From NCBI GenBank assembly GCA_963514095.1, contig OY741276.1:17501459-17565458 (forward strand): a stretch of 64,000 bases of DNA. The letters are read 5' to 3'. The notes below the pieces were generated by a model, which saw only the letters and a list, made by a program, of their open reading frames with translations, made no database searches and was not told where the DNA came from. Both the position numbers and the translations under genes were made by a program. The DNA comes from Eutrigla gurnardus (taxonomy: Eukaryota > Chordata > Actinopteri > Perciformes > Triglidae). Below, piece after piece: positions 40,001 through 53,004 of the stretch; the stretch's first letter is position 1, and every line of letters starts with the position of its first letter.

Positions 40001-43000
40001 CTAAATATGCACATTATGAAACATTATGAAAAAAAAAAAGAAGCTATTTAAAGTTCTCACTGAGGCGAAAGATAATCTTTCCAAATAATAATTTGAGATT
40101 ATTTACTGCAACATAATTTGAATGAGCCCATTTATGTCCATGCTCTAATCTGAGGGCATCAACAGCCTCCTCGTGGTAAAGAGCTGGCAGGGATATTTGG
40201 GGACACACTGGACCGGCTGCAAAGAGTAAATGTACAGTTGCACAGCTCATTGAACATCTGACTTTGTGCAAACTGAAACGACCTCAGCAGCTAAGGTTTC
40301 ATCAGTAATTGGGCTGTGTTCTGCTTTCCCTGCCAGGAGGATAACTCCAGGTCTATTCTTAGCCCTGGTTCATCTGGTCAGGGTTTCTGAGCAAAGTCAA
40401 GGTTGCTGGACAGCTTTGGAATATACTTCCAAGACCACGCTGTCCTCCAGGAGGGGCAGTGCTACACTACTTAACCTCTACCTACTGACTGAGTGCCATT
40501 ATCTTTTACATAACAGCTAGACAAATCCTTTAGACATAATCCTCCCGTCATAGATTAATAGGAGCTTAATTGCTGACGCACGGCTTGTGCTGATAGAACC
40601 TTTCAGGGAATTTGCTCTTTGATTGACCGGTTTTACCGCCCATAGAGAAAGGTGTAACACCCTCTGAACTTTGAGTGCAGCTTGAGAGATACCATTATCA
40701 GATGCCTTGATACCTTTATTGGCTCTACGGTGAAAATAGGACACGGAAAATGTATGTAACACCAACAACTGATATTAACAGTGGAATTTTCCAGTTCTTT
40801 TCACAATTTTTTTTCTTCAAAATACAAACTAGTGTTTCAGATCTTCCCCGTTTTGGTTTGGCTGGTGAAAGAGCACCATTGTTTCAGCTCAGCCATTTCT
40901 ACATCTGTTCCCCTTTGGTCAGAAGTTTCAGTGTAGACTGCTGAACTAACCGTTGAGTGTTTCCAGTAGAGGATGATCTCAGGGATGTTCTCCGTCTTCT
41001 CCACCATGGGGTAGTTGCTCCAGTCTTTACTGCTGATAGTTATCATTCCATTCATGTCCATGCTTTAAAAAAAAAAAGGCAAACACAAAAGTAAGATATC
41101 GAGCCCATCAAGCCAAAAAAAACAAGATTGCAATGGATGGAATGGATGACTGAAATTACCTCTTAAGGGCTTTCTCTGCATGCCGGGAGGAAATATGCAC
41201 CCCGAGGTCCTGAAGAGATTGCATGAACTCCTTAGGATCAACGTGGCCTTAAAAGAGAAACAAAGACAAGCTGTGAGAAAAAAGTACCCACTGACAAAGT
41301 GAATGAAAAATGAAACCAAGCGAACACGGACACATCCGCAACACAATCTCAAGCCTCATACCGGCATTCTTCCTGTTGAGGCTTTTCACCACAAGCTTCA
41401 GGTCTTTCTCATAGTCTTGCAGATAGTGAACAAACTCTTCAAAGTCCAGCTGTCCTTCAGAGTTATTTTCTTCTCTTCTGAAGGTTTTCTGCAAGGGGAA
41501 AAATATATACAGGAAATTAGATTTGGTACTTTTAAGACAGGATAGAGTTTGAATAATCAGTCTGTTATTGGAGGGCATAGAATTGCATTTTATTTATGCA
41601 AAGAAGTCTGTTGCTACACTTCACAAACCGCAGCAGCAGATGACACATTGCAGTGGTATGCAGCCATCTGTGGCTACACACACACACAGAAAATTATTTG
41701 AAGTTCAGCCAGTTCTGAAATGTTATGCATGTCTGACCATCCTGCAGTCCTGAATACGACTAGAGGTTTAAAAGGTATTTGGGTTTGTGTTTGTGCCGGA
41801 CACCATTATGACCCATTTACTAAGCTGGTGTGTTCTTGAATGGCAGGATGACGTCCATTTCTCCAGGACAGGGGAGGGGTTAATTAGGTGGAAACAACCC
41901 GGGCTATCTTTGACCTGGACTGCAAGCAGACCTGCCAACTGCTTTAATCTAGTCTCAAACCTTCTGAGCTAAAACAAGACGAGGACACCGGCAGTCCAGC
42001 CTCCTGGCCAGTGTTGATACCCGACCTGCCAGGCCACAGTGCAGGCATATGACCATCACACTGTAATGATACTCTGCAGGACATCCTGCTCTGCAGTTCA
42101 CATTTAACTACCTGGACAAGTGCATAAATGTGACTTATGGCACGGCCAAAGAGAAGTGGCATATCATGTTTTAAATATCGCCATTCCTGCATTAAGGCAC
42201 TGCCATCAGTTCATGAACAAAATGTGAACATCATGAGTGCAAAAACTGACACTTCTGACAGGTCTGCAATAAGTCAGTGTCCAATTAATCACGCGCCCCA
42301 GCCCTGTGTAATATCTGAGCCCAAAAACCAGGTTTTAGTTCACCAGTTTAGTTTCAAGTGAAAGTAGCAATACTTTAATAAAGCCAAGAGAAGCTTGGTG
42401 CCTTATTCTTTCATTTGTCGTTTTTTTTTTATGCTTTTTCTTTCCGCATGCTTTTGTTATATTTTCTAGTTGTCTACTTGTGCAATGCTTGAATAATTCC
42501 AGCCATTACCCAATTTTATATAATAAATAGCAGTTAGTGCATTTGATGCCATTCGACCGTTTTGTAAAACCACCTGCTCTACAAAACATAATTTCAGATA
42601 TTGATCAGCAAGAAGTCAAAAGTATCAATGCGAAAGAGATAGCCGAGTTTCATATGTCAGCAGATATCGTCTTCAGCTACTTTCTAAAGGCACTGGAATA
42701 GCAGAGCAGAAATTCGTTTTTAGGGTGGATTTCCCGGCATTTGTAGCCCGCGCCCATTTGCGTTTCTTTTTGAAAAAAAGAATAATGGAAGTTACATTGG
42801 ATAGACAAACATTTGAAATAATACATCGGACAGAATAATAACTATAGCAAAGTATAACAACAACATTTAAAATGTTCTCGCAGAGACTTTACTGAAAGCC
42901 GGCAAGCTGTTCGCGGCCTAGTGGTGAGGCTTTTCACTACCCGTGCTTAGCCTTCCGGGCGCCCGGAAAGAAAGGATTTAGTGGCGGTTAAAGTAATAGG

Positions 43001-43242
43001 ATTTAAAGAAGTAGGTGACTGCTGAACAGAGTGTGTGTTGACATACAAAGCGATTAATAACAAAAGTTGTTTCCCCTCACCTTCCGCCATCTTTGGTAGG
43101 CTGAAAACTCCTGGGACGGGAGGAACACGCTCAGCTTGTTAAAGAGAGAGTTCAGCTCCGACGGCAGTCCGTTCGACTCAAAGTATTCCACTTCGATCGG
43201 GTCCGAGTTGGACACGGGGACGTAAAGGCACAGACCGAGCAT
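37039..43242 (-). CDS. slc25a25: slc25a25, mitochondrial ATP-Mg/phosphate carrier (SCaMC-2), complete
   Basis: This inner-membrane carrier exchanges ATP-Mg for phosphate and is normally switched by calcium through amino-terminal EF-hands. Ten in-phase exons: 43081-43242, 41362-41488, 41160-41247, 40951-41062, 39517-39675, 38567-38719, 38365-38472, 38114-38281, 37663-37813 and 37039-37223. The start MLGLCLYVPV matches the SCaMC-2 short-amino-terminus exon. Next come EF-hand segments ending in GQLDFEEFVHYLQDYEKDLK, then ENIPEIILYWKHST and IFDVGENLMVPDEFTVEEKQ. The three carrier repeats follow, with signatures PLDRLK, PMEVLK and PLALVR plus RGNGVNIIKIAPESALKFMA, GYIPNMLGIIPYAGIDLAVY and GLAPNFLKVIPAVSISYVVY. 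The protein ends LGVKSR. EF loops are weakened: EENNSEGQLDFEE, NRKNAGHVDPKE and DMNGMITISSKD lack several Asp ligands of the human sequence. A shifted 3'-end copy lies downstream. Teleosts have several slc25a25 genes; the paralogue is not determined. Confidence 0.94.
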
Positions 43243-43379
43243 GTTTGACTCCGGGAAATTTAAAATGAACTACAATAAATAAATAAATAGCACACCGTGG
43301 TATCTCTTCTCCACAGGGTAAAACTGAACTGCCGGTAAGGAAAAACGCCGGCTTCTAAAGAATGTCATGCGGGTCTCGC

Positions 43380-43570
43380 CCCTTCCCGGAATAGCTCTAC
43401 ATCATTGGCTGTCCCGCCGGTAACGTAACGTCATTTTACTACGGCCAATCACTGAGGTCGCCCATTGATGGGCTTGGCGCCTCCTTCTTGCGTAAGGAAA
43501 CGAAGAACGGCCAACCAATCCTGGCACTGCTTTCATGTTGCGGTGAAAGATTGGCCAATCATATATTTTG
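43380..43570. promoter_or_regulatory. CCAAT-rich slc25a25 upstream promoter region
   Basis: Within 200 bases upstream of the slc25a25 ATG there are five CCAAT pentamers counting both strands: 43404-43408 (reverse), 43445-43449, 43515-43519, 43550-43554 (reverse) and 43555-43559. A GTAACGTAACGTCA stretch lies near 43420-43433. The last two CCAAT boxes overlap as a TTGGCCAA dyad. CpGs are frequent. This suggests an NF-Y-type promoter for slc25a25, possibly shared with upstream transcription. Confidence 0.6.
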
Positions 43571-46500
43571 TTTAATTCATTAGTGTATCTTCGGTAGAAG
43601 ACAATATAAATACAAATATAATTATTATATACATATATAAAATATACACTAAAAACTACAATAATAATAATTAAACAAGAATTATAAAAACAAGAATGAT
43701 AAATAATGAAGAGCATTATTTAATTCTGTCATAAACCAATTTAATCATCTGTATTATGATGAAATACAATACAATAAATGGAATTTAAAATATTGTTGTT
43801 GGTTAAATGTCTCTTGCTGTTATTTAAATACTACACTTAGACCTTGTTCAAGGTCCTGGTTGGTCCACTACATCCTGCCTCTTCAAAGCACAGACACATC
43901 AGAACAGACTTACTCTTCAATAAGAAAATAACTGAAATGTAATTGAGTTTTTCTTTTTTTTTTAAACAGCTCTCCACGTTTCCTTCAATTAGTGAAGTCT
44001 CTCTTAAACACCTTCTGCATGTCACCCTTGACCTTGTTTGTGTTTTCTGAGTGAGCTTTGGAGAATCTAAAATTGTCCCGCTCTATGCTATTGCATAATT
44101 TGATTCGGCCGTTGGCTGTGTGGCAGTTGGACGTCAGCCGGTTCTCTCTATAAAAACCACAGACAGGCTGAAGGGATGAAGGGCTGGAGAAATAAACCGG
44201 GACAAGGACGAGCAGCAAAAGCCAAAAAAGGTGCTGAAGGAACGCCAAGAGCTACTTGATAAACTTCCGAGGCTGTCAGCTGGTTCTGTCTGGGTTTACA
44301 TACAACACGGATCAGTTAGACTGCTTGTGAGATTCTGACTAAAGAAAAACAAATGTGCAACTCGCTCCTTTTTATGGTGTTACAACATTTCCCTACATCC
44401 CTCCTAATGAATCCTCCGGGACACACTTAATTCATAGGACTTCTAGCCAAAGCTATTTATTTTACAGGCGACCTCTGATCTTTAGGACTAAAACCTGTAG
44501 AAGCAAGGAAATGAGTTTTTGTGTGCATGTTCTTGTTCAATATATCTGCCATAGTACAGTAGAATTATAAAGTAGCTCAAAGGAGAACACTTGAGAAAAG
44601 TCCTAACATTTTCTCATGCATATTTGATTAAGAACCTTGTTGACATGGATTCCAGCAGCTCGCAGGCACAACAATCCATTAACACGGATGTTAAAGTCCA
44701 GTGTGAAAAGAAAAACATGTTGGCGAATCATCTGCGTCACTCAGCTGATGATAAACGATAACAGAGACAAGCCAGCGGCACTTTAACCTTCAGCATCAGA
44801 CAAACAGTCCACATCTGTCGGGATATACAGGTGAGAGGTTGAGGGGGGGGGGGGGGGGGGGTGATACCACTCTGAGAGAAATCTCAGAGTGGTATCAGTG
44901 ATGTGCTAGGAACACTGTTGTATTCCTCCTCAGAAGAAGCTACAGTTTCACAGTCAGATGATGTTGTTTTTATTGTTTGTTGCTAGGAAAAGTTAATAGG
45001 ATGTCCCTTCTTGCCTTATTTAAACCTGAGCACAAAGAATGAGGAAGCATGTCGTCCTTTATAAACCATGCAGAAGCCTGCCAACCAATCAAGAAGCTTA
45101 AACACAAACAACACAAAGAACATATATTATAGATCACTTAATAAAAAAATGTGTTGTTACCTGGACGAAGTATTGGATTATAATACTATTGTTGCAAACA
45201 CCATGATGTGTCCACACTAGTATCAACACAATAACAAACAACAACAATATGTATTTGATCAAACGTTTTATTCAGACAAAGTTTGAAAGTTTGCCAGAAT
45301 ACTGTTGATATTTTTAGGAAACATCATACCAGTACTAGTCTAAAAATCCATCCATAGTTGTGACAGCTGTGAAATCACAGAAAAATACAATATAATAATC
45401 ATAAAAGCTTACCAAGAAATTAGCTAAATAAACTCATATGTGCACTTTTCCTTCCTTGTGTGTTGCTTATATTGTTCCAGGTAATACAATTCCTCTGTAC
45501 TTTTTTACTTTTTATAAAGTTAAAATTGAAAATAAATAAGCAAATAAACGCAAATTAAATATATACAAATATATAAAATGTAGCCTAATACTACTACTAC
45601 TACTACTATTACTGATATCATAAAAAGTGTATTAGTTGGTAACTGGACACTGATGTATGAACAATTGTGTATGTGATAAATAAATGTCTGAATCCTGTAA
45701 CGCAACATACGGTATCCCACCTTTCCTTCAGTACTCTGCTTCCCTCTGCTGGCTTAAAAGGGTATTTTGGTCCTTAATTTCCTTTTAAAATGACAGAATT
45801 AGTAAATAAGTAAATAAGTAATATTGAACATAAAGTGCAAATAACAGACAGGACGTGTCTGAGATGCTTCAATTTAACTGTATTTAAAGGCAGCATTAAC
45901 AACTGATGGCACATCGACTGATTGATCGAACAACTAATTGAAATCTAACCAGTTAAGTCAGCAACAATCAGCTCGATTGTTTCGTTATTTCTGGAATAAA
46001 AGAACAACCGTTGTAAATAATGATCAACATTACCACATGTGTATGAAAGTCTTAATTTTTAGATTTTAAATTTTATTGTAAAATAATAGCTGCAAAAAGA
46101 AGCTATATGTCTTTAAATATCTTTTTTTTTTTTTGTCCTGGGAAGTTAACTATGAGAAAGTCGCCACACGGTGGCGATGTTTCCCCACTGAGGCTGCAGT
46201 ATGACTGGCAGTGAATGAGGGCTCCAAAGACCTGAGTCAAGTTAACGAGGGTGAGCAAGTGAACAATGACTGATATATGTAAGTCATGTATTTGACAAAT
46301 TAAAGCCACGTATTAACACTATTTGTAACTATACTTGCTAGTGCTACATATGTTTATTGTTACTCCACACAGTTTAAATACATTAGTTCTTTTACTTTAA
46401 ATTCCACAGTTTTAGTCGTTGTAATTCACAGAAAAGAAACAACATTTGCCAGTATTATTTCCAACTATGTTTACTGCTTGATTCGTTTATTTTTTTTAAA

Positions 46501-46904
46501 AATGTCTTTATTCTGAAAGATGCCAACCGGAAGTTAGGTGACGTGCTCTCACCTAGCTTGATGTTACTGGCGCAAAGTTCCTCCTCTCGTCTCCGAAAGA
46601 AGCAAATGAGAAACGTCTTTTTTCCGTCATTGTATGTTGTTGCACCGTCGCCGAAGTACCCGAAATGTCTCCCGGTAAGTCCTCTGTCACTTTTAAAGCA
46701 CAAACGTTAACATTTACTCGATGGTAATACACGCTAATAACGGAAATACTCGGATTTGTTTTCAGATTTCTGCGCTGAATCACTCCTGAAGAAGCGGAGC
46801 TCGCATGACTAGAAACAGTAGTTAGCGGGGACATTTCATTTAGCTTTACCGTAATACCTTTGTCCGCTTTGGACGTGTTTTATGCGAGTGAAGACACCAC
46901 AACA
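43571..46904. other. gene-free head-to-head interval slc25a25 / fam102a
   Basis: AT-rich spacer without a recognisable gene. It holds the G-tract plus hairpin at 44843-44897 and a short (CTA)n run at 45591-45610. The last about 350 bases before the fam102a ATG carry CpGs and are the likely promoter and 5' UTR of that gene. The short ORFs here show no domains. Confidence 0.5.
44843..44897. other. 19-G tract followed by a perfect 16-bp hairpin
   Basis: Nineteen consecutive G residues (44843-44861) are followed at once by TGATACCACTCTGAGA (44862-44877), the spacer GAAA (44878-44881) and the exact inverse TCTCAGAGTGGTATCA (44882-44897). The stem is perfect over 16 base pairs. The arrangement could be a G-quadruplex or triplex-prone site with an adjacent cruciform, or a scar of a templated insertion. 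Confidence 0.9.
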
Positions 46905-48812
46905 ATGGCGTTCTTTGTGAAAAAGAAGAAGTTTAAGTTCCAGACCCATTTGACGCTGGAGGAGTTGACCGCTGTGCCTTTTGTCAACGGAGTTTTGTTC
47001 TGCAAGATGCGGCTGCTGGATGGAGATTTCGCTGCTACCTCTTCCAGGTAAAAGAGCACAAATCCACACGAAAACACCGTTAAACATCACCTCATTCATG
47101 CAAAACTTTGTTTGGTTACTTTAATACTCTCACGCGAGCTTTTCGTGCATTTATGGAGCTATATAGTGAATTAATTGATCATTTTATACTTAATTTTGTT
47201 CATCTAAATGCATGTTATTCATAATCGTGTTTGTTCTGTTATTATTCTGTCAGATATGGTGATTTTACTCCTAAAAGACTAGGAACAACCCCCCAATCAA
47301 ATCATTGTTATGACTTTGTTGCACTAAAGGATTTCAGGTTAACATTACAACCAGTTCTTTTTGCAGCTCAGCTCAGGCTGGTTGATGAGAGACTGTTTTT
47401 TTTTACCGAGTCACATTTAAACGCAGGGTGTTGCCATGTTAAGTGGCCTCTCTGTGTATCTGCACTGCCACCTCCACTGGAGTAGAGACTAAACACGACT
47501 AGACCCCTCAAAACCAGTTCACACTGGTCAGATTATCTCGCCTACTCACTCCAAACGTTCCTCAAATATCATGTAGTGCCTTAAAGCCCGCAGCTTATTT
47601 ATCCGGAGGTTTCTAGATAACAACTCTAGACCGTGAAGATGACTTTGATTTGGTTTTCTGGGCTTTTCATGTCTTGGCATTGCTCAATTCTTTGATAACA
47701 CAACATCAACAACCCTTCCATGTCTTTGATTCACTAGATGAGATTACATGGCCTTGAATGTCTCCTCAGATGTCTCTTCCAGGTTTTTTTTCCTACGCTT
47801 GTTTAAGGGTAAAGATGGGACACAGTGAGTGTCTGGTGTCCGGAGACAGTTTGACCTTTCGTGACCCTGTTATGCCCAAAGAAAAAATCTGCTTAAAGCG
47901 TTGCCAGGTTGAGGCGCAACTTGAAAACCAGTGGAAGAATTTCCCAAATGTTTGTGCTACAAGTTAATGAGTCATGTTTAAAACATTTTTTTTTTTTTAG
48001 CAGAATTTTCTATTTGTGAGTCACAGAAAATGTATCATGGTTTCTTCTTAAATCCTGTTTATGCTCCTTCTTTACAAAGATGAAGTCTTTTGATGTTTTA
48101 AAGTACATCTGTGCAGCTATATAGTGAATTTATTGCTTTCTTTTGTACTTCACAGAGTTTATAATATTGCAGTTTGTGGTGTGCTTAAACTATACAGAAT
48201 CTCTCATGTTTTAAGTGGGTGGTTTCTCAAAGACATGCTGCTATGTTTACAGAGTCTGATCGACTAAACTAACCTCAGCTCGTCAAAAATGGGGCATTAT
48301 ATGTTGACACCCAGCTAAGTGTTTTATTGGCAGACGATCTCTGAGCTGCTGCTCACCCATTTTTCTAGATGCATGGAGCTGATTTTCCAGGTCTGGCTTG
48401 TGATCTGTTGAGTAAAGGATGACCCACATTTAGGACTTAAAGTTGTCTCTGGGTGTAAAACACGGAAAACATGGTTTTTCTCTCCTTTTTATCAAGACTC
48501 TTCTTCTCTCTATTCGACACATTTCACCTGTGAAATACAAAGTGGCATCACATATTAGAAGACATCAGCGTGTGTGGTCATTTTGCTTTGTTGTTGTTGG
48601 TGAGAGAGATGTTACGACTGTTGCATGGATCGCTATGAAATGAGTTACAGATGTTCACAAGGGACGAATCCTCCCAACTTTAGCCGTCTAATCTTTGGTT
48701 CACGTTGACATTTCTTAACCATAAAGATGTTAACGTTATTCCACGCACGCACGGACACACACACGCACACACACACACACACACGCACACACACGCACAC
48801 ACACACACACAC

Positions 48813-48853
<41 letters not shown>

Positions 48854-51800
48854 AAGTAATGTTGGTATGAAACATGCAAAATCACATGTTTAGTCACAGT
48901 TCCGTTTAACTGCATGCTACTGACGTCTGATTAGCTTACTTTAAAATAATAATGCAGAATGTGTTCATTCTGGGGAATGAGTTGCTAACTGTAGTTTAGC
49001 ATTGTTTCATTGCTTTTTAAAACTTTCCTCTTTGCACGCTTGTTGCGTGACGATACAAAAACATTGTGTTTTTTTGCCTCTGAGGTTCAGCTTGTGATCC
49101 TGTGGGATTATTATTTTTTTCCAGCTTCAGAAACGTGTTGGTTGGCCAAACTCAAACTGCAATTTGTTGAGAAACAACAATCTGAAAGCTCCCCTCCTCA
49201 GCCTGCGATGTTCGAGGCCTCTGAGGTCATGATTTACTCCGGAGGTTATATAACGGCGCAGATTCCCTCCCTCCCATCTCAGTTATCATCTCTGTGACTG
49301 AAAACAAGGCTCTCTCAGAGGACGAGGCGACGGTGCAGGGAGGCTCCCTCAGAGATTAGCGTTATGTCACAGATCTGACAAACCCGGTCTTTGTACGGGG
49401 GCCTGGCCTTGTCGTCGGTCAGGAACAGTGAGGGGAATTAATCTGGCAGACCGAGCTGCACCACATGAACACCGTAGAGTCCCTGTTGCCTCTCTGTCTG
49501 ACTGGAAGCACACGTGCTGCAATATCTGACCGATATGTTGATTTTTGTTTGGCCCGTCATCCACCTGCGACATGACTGAGGCTCAGCAGCTGCACAAAAA
49601 CACATTCATGTGGTTCCTCTTCAGTTTCTGATGGAGTCTTAAGCCTGTTACTTCAGAGCGGTTGTGGTGCGTAAGAGCTAACCACGATATGCAATCATGC
49701 CCAGTGCAGACATGATACAAGGATGTGAAGAAAGAGACCGCAACAAGACAGCAGAGATACTCCTATCAAATATTATTTATTTCATGGCTGCTTCTTTTTC
49801 TGGTGTGATATCAACATTTAACAAAGTAACATATTTGAGTGTTGCTGTAAGGTCCGCAATATTGGCAACTAATATCCCGTCTGAAAAAAAGACTGCTTCA
49901 GATGATGTAATGATGTAATAATGATGTCATGTAATCAACAGACAGAAGGCATTTTGTGTTTATCTTGTGGTTTTACACTTTTAGTGATATAACATAAACA
50001 GGGCAGTGCATTTATGACGATTGGACACAAAGAGGAGCCGAAGGAAAAACGACGAGTTATGTAAAACCCATGGTGTGTGTTTTCTTCTCAGAATTTTAAA
50101 GACTTTAAGGAACTCTGTGACACATAAACACATACATCACTGAATAAGATGACTGTGTTGTTTCTGAGAGCATTTGAGAGGAAACTTAACTTTCTGTAAT
50201 AATAGTCACTTTATTTGATCTTATGGTGTTTTTTAAAGTACAAAATACTTTTCATAAAAAGAAACAAAAACAACTCTTCTACTTAAGACTTACCTCTGAA
50301 TGAGAAATTATAAACATGAAAGTATTTTAAGTGCAAACCTTTCTTCCTGCCTTCCTGTTATGAAACATTTATATGGGAAGGTCCCAAACATTGATGTGCT
50401 CTCAGTCTTCAGAATCCAGTCCACTTCTAAAACGCTTTCAAATAAGTTCGTACTGAAAAACGTGCAAAATCTCACTTATTTGTATTGGTCATGACTTTTT
50501 GGAGGTACAACGGTGTGTTTGTTATAGTTCTATTAGCCATTTGCGTTCAGCTGTGTTATCCGTTCGGATTTTGTCAGAAAAAAGTATTTCAGTTGTTTTT
50601 TAATGGTCTCGCTATTGGTTTGACATTTCAAGTTAAAGTTGAGACACTCAGCCTGACATTACCAGAGCGCCACAACAACCTCATTCTTATGGCGTGGAGA
50701 CATTTCTTTGCCAGCAGTGGAAATAAGATATGAAGGGAAGAAGACGGAGGGGTTTTTTGTACGGTTTTTGTAAGGTAAAGAATCAATGAGATGGAGGCTA
50801 GAGCCACCTGAGAGAAGGGTGTGATGGAGTCTGAATAGTGTTGAGGTGAAGGGAGAGAAGAAGGGTGAAACTTGGAGCTTCGGGAGGCTGCAGCGAGTGT
50901 TTCTGATGTGGCAACGTGGACAGATTGTGTTAATTTCCTGTTTGGATGCAGATTCAACCTCAGCAGCGAGGAACACACATGCCATGTTCAGTAAGAGGTC
51001 TGAACCAGGCGCTCTCACACACGGACAGATACAAAGCATCACAGGGTCAAATGAGGTGTGCATTTAAACGTACACAGCACAGTGAAGTGCAACGTTAGCA
51101 TTCACTGCCAAAGTCTGTTTTGGTTTATGACATTTTTTAAAACCCTACGATGATTCTTAACGACAAACACATTTCTAACTGATCCAAACTTTAGCTCTAA
51201 GGGGCAGCGTTGGTGCTTTTCAACCTTTTTACGATGTTTTTGTGTCAAACGGGGACAGCATTTTTTTTAAATTGGTCCATTATTGAGGGATAACGTTGCA
51301 GACGGCCACTTAACGAGCTGCAGTGTCAATGTACGTAAAGGTGCTCATTTTCACCGCTGACGGGCTCAGATTGTTATTTTAAGTGGAGAGGATATTTCAA
51401 GTGGAGAGCCAGAAGACAACGTGAGTGAGAGTTGGAGAGCGTGTCGGTGTTGTCAGAGTTTGCTGTGTTGGAGGACTGGCTGAATATTTAGATGACGTGA
51501 CTTCAGATCGAGACTTCTCTGAGCGAGACACACAATAACAAATAGACCGAAACGAGTGAATCATTTCAGCCTGTTTAGCAGCTGCCATCTGCATTGTTCT
51601 CCCTCAGTACTGGACCTTTTTTTTTTAAATGCAGTAACTTAGATATAAAAACATGAGAAAGTAGGGTCCAGGTTGAACGATACCACAGTTACCCTTTTAA
51701 GGTCGGGCTGAAAGGATAAATGCCCTTTTAAACCATTTTAGATCACACTCCTCTTCATATTGTTAACCTATTTAACAATATACGCTACTTTATACTGCCT

Positions 51801-52954
51801 GTCCTGTTTCACTCAGAAATACGTCACCAGGCAGAAGATAGATCCTTCGGAAATTAGGTTTCAGCCCGGCTTTAAGGTCTTTTTTTAGAGCGTTTGCTAT
51901 TAATTTTAACTTTATCGTAGTCAACTGGACTTGCTTTCTTTAATCTGTTAAACTGGTCCAATCGCCCCGTCTGTCTTTGGTATCTAATGGACATTGATGT
52001 CTCTAGTGCATTGTCTACCTTTTACTTTGAGTTCCTAAAATGAAGTTGAGGATAAAAATGTAATGACTGACATGACTAAGAGTAAAAACTACAAGATTAC
52101 TTATCTAACACTGTGCTTGCCCGGGATCACACCAGGTTTGTTAGGATGTTAGGACCCTCAAAAGCACCAGGAACATTTGGGTGGAGCTGGCAGAACTTCC
52201 TGTCTGTCTGTCATCAGGCGCCATCCAGCACTTGACTGGTTTGAGTAGTTGTAAATTATTTAATTGAGTTTTAAAATAATTCGTCCTCCTCTTGTTCTCA
52301 TTGAATTGTTTGTTTTTTTGTGTGAAATATGTTTTTTTTTTATGAAGAGCTACACAATGTTTTAGGCTGAAAAGGATGTAATGTGAAGAAATACTACAAA
52401 TGTGGTCGCGACTGATGCCACTGACTGCCATTTCTAAAATGGTTGCGAAAAAACAACAACAAGGATCTTCTAGCAACACAGTATTTGAAATATTTGAGCA
52501 ACGTGTCCGGTGTAACGGCCACATGAGTGAAGCACCCTGGGAGTTCAGCGGAAACACAACCATCCCTGTTACCACCTTTGTTCAAAGTACCGTTTTTGAG
52601 TGTTACTGCGAGAGAAAGTGCCTTTGTCACCTGGTCGGACATTTGTCTTGTGAGCGGGGAAGAGATGAGTGCAAAGGAAGGAAGAAGTTTGCGTGGAGAG
52701 TTGGAAATCGACTGGGACGAGCAGCTTCTCGACAGCTGTTTCCTGTTTTCATCTCACTTTTCCAGCCGTTAGCGTTTTGGTGTGTGCGTGTGTGTGTGTG
52801 TGTGTGTTTTGCAGGGGCGTTTTCACATTATTCCTCTGGTTTCTGGCCAGGTAGTCAAAATGTCTCTTCCTCCATTCAGGGGAATTCCGGTGAAATTGAT
52901 TGTCTCTCGCTGTCTCTCTCTCTCTCTCTGTCTCTGTCTGTCTCTCTCTGTCTG

Positions 52955-53004
<50 letters not shown>

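Noticed and set aside
48645..48893. Poly-Cys-Val and poly-Thr-His ORFs on both strands
   Set aside because: Translation of a CA microsatellite.
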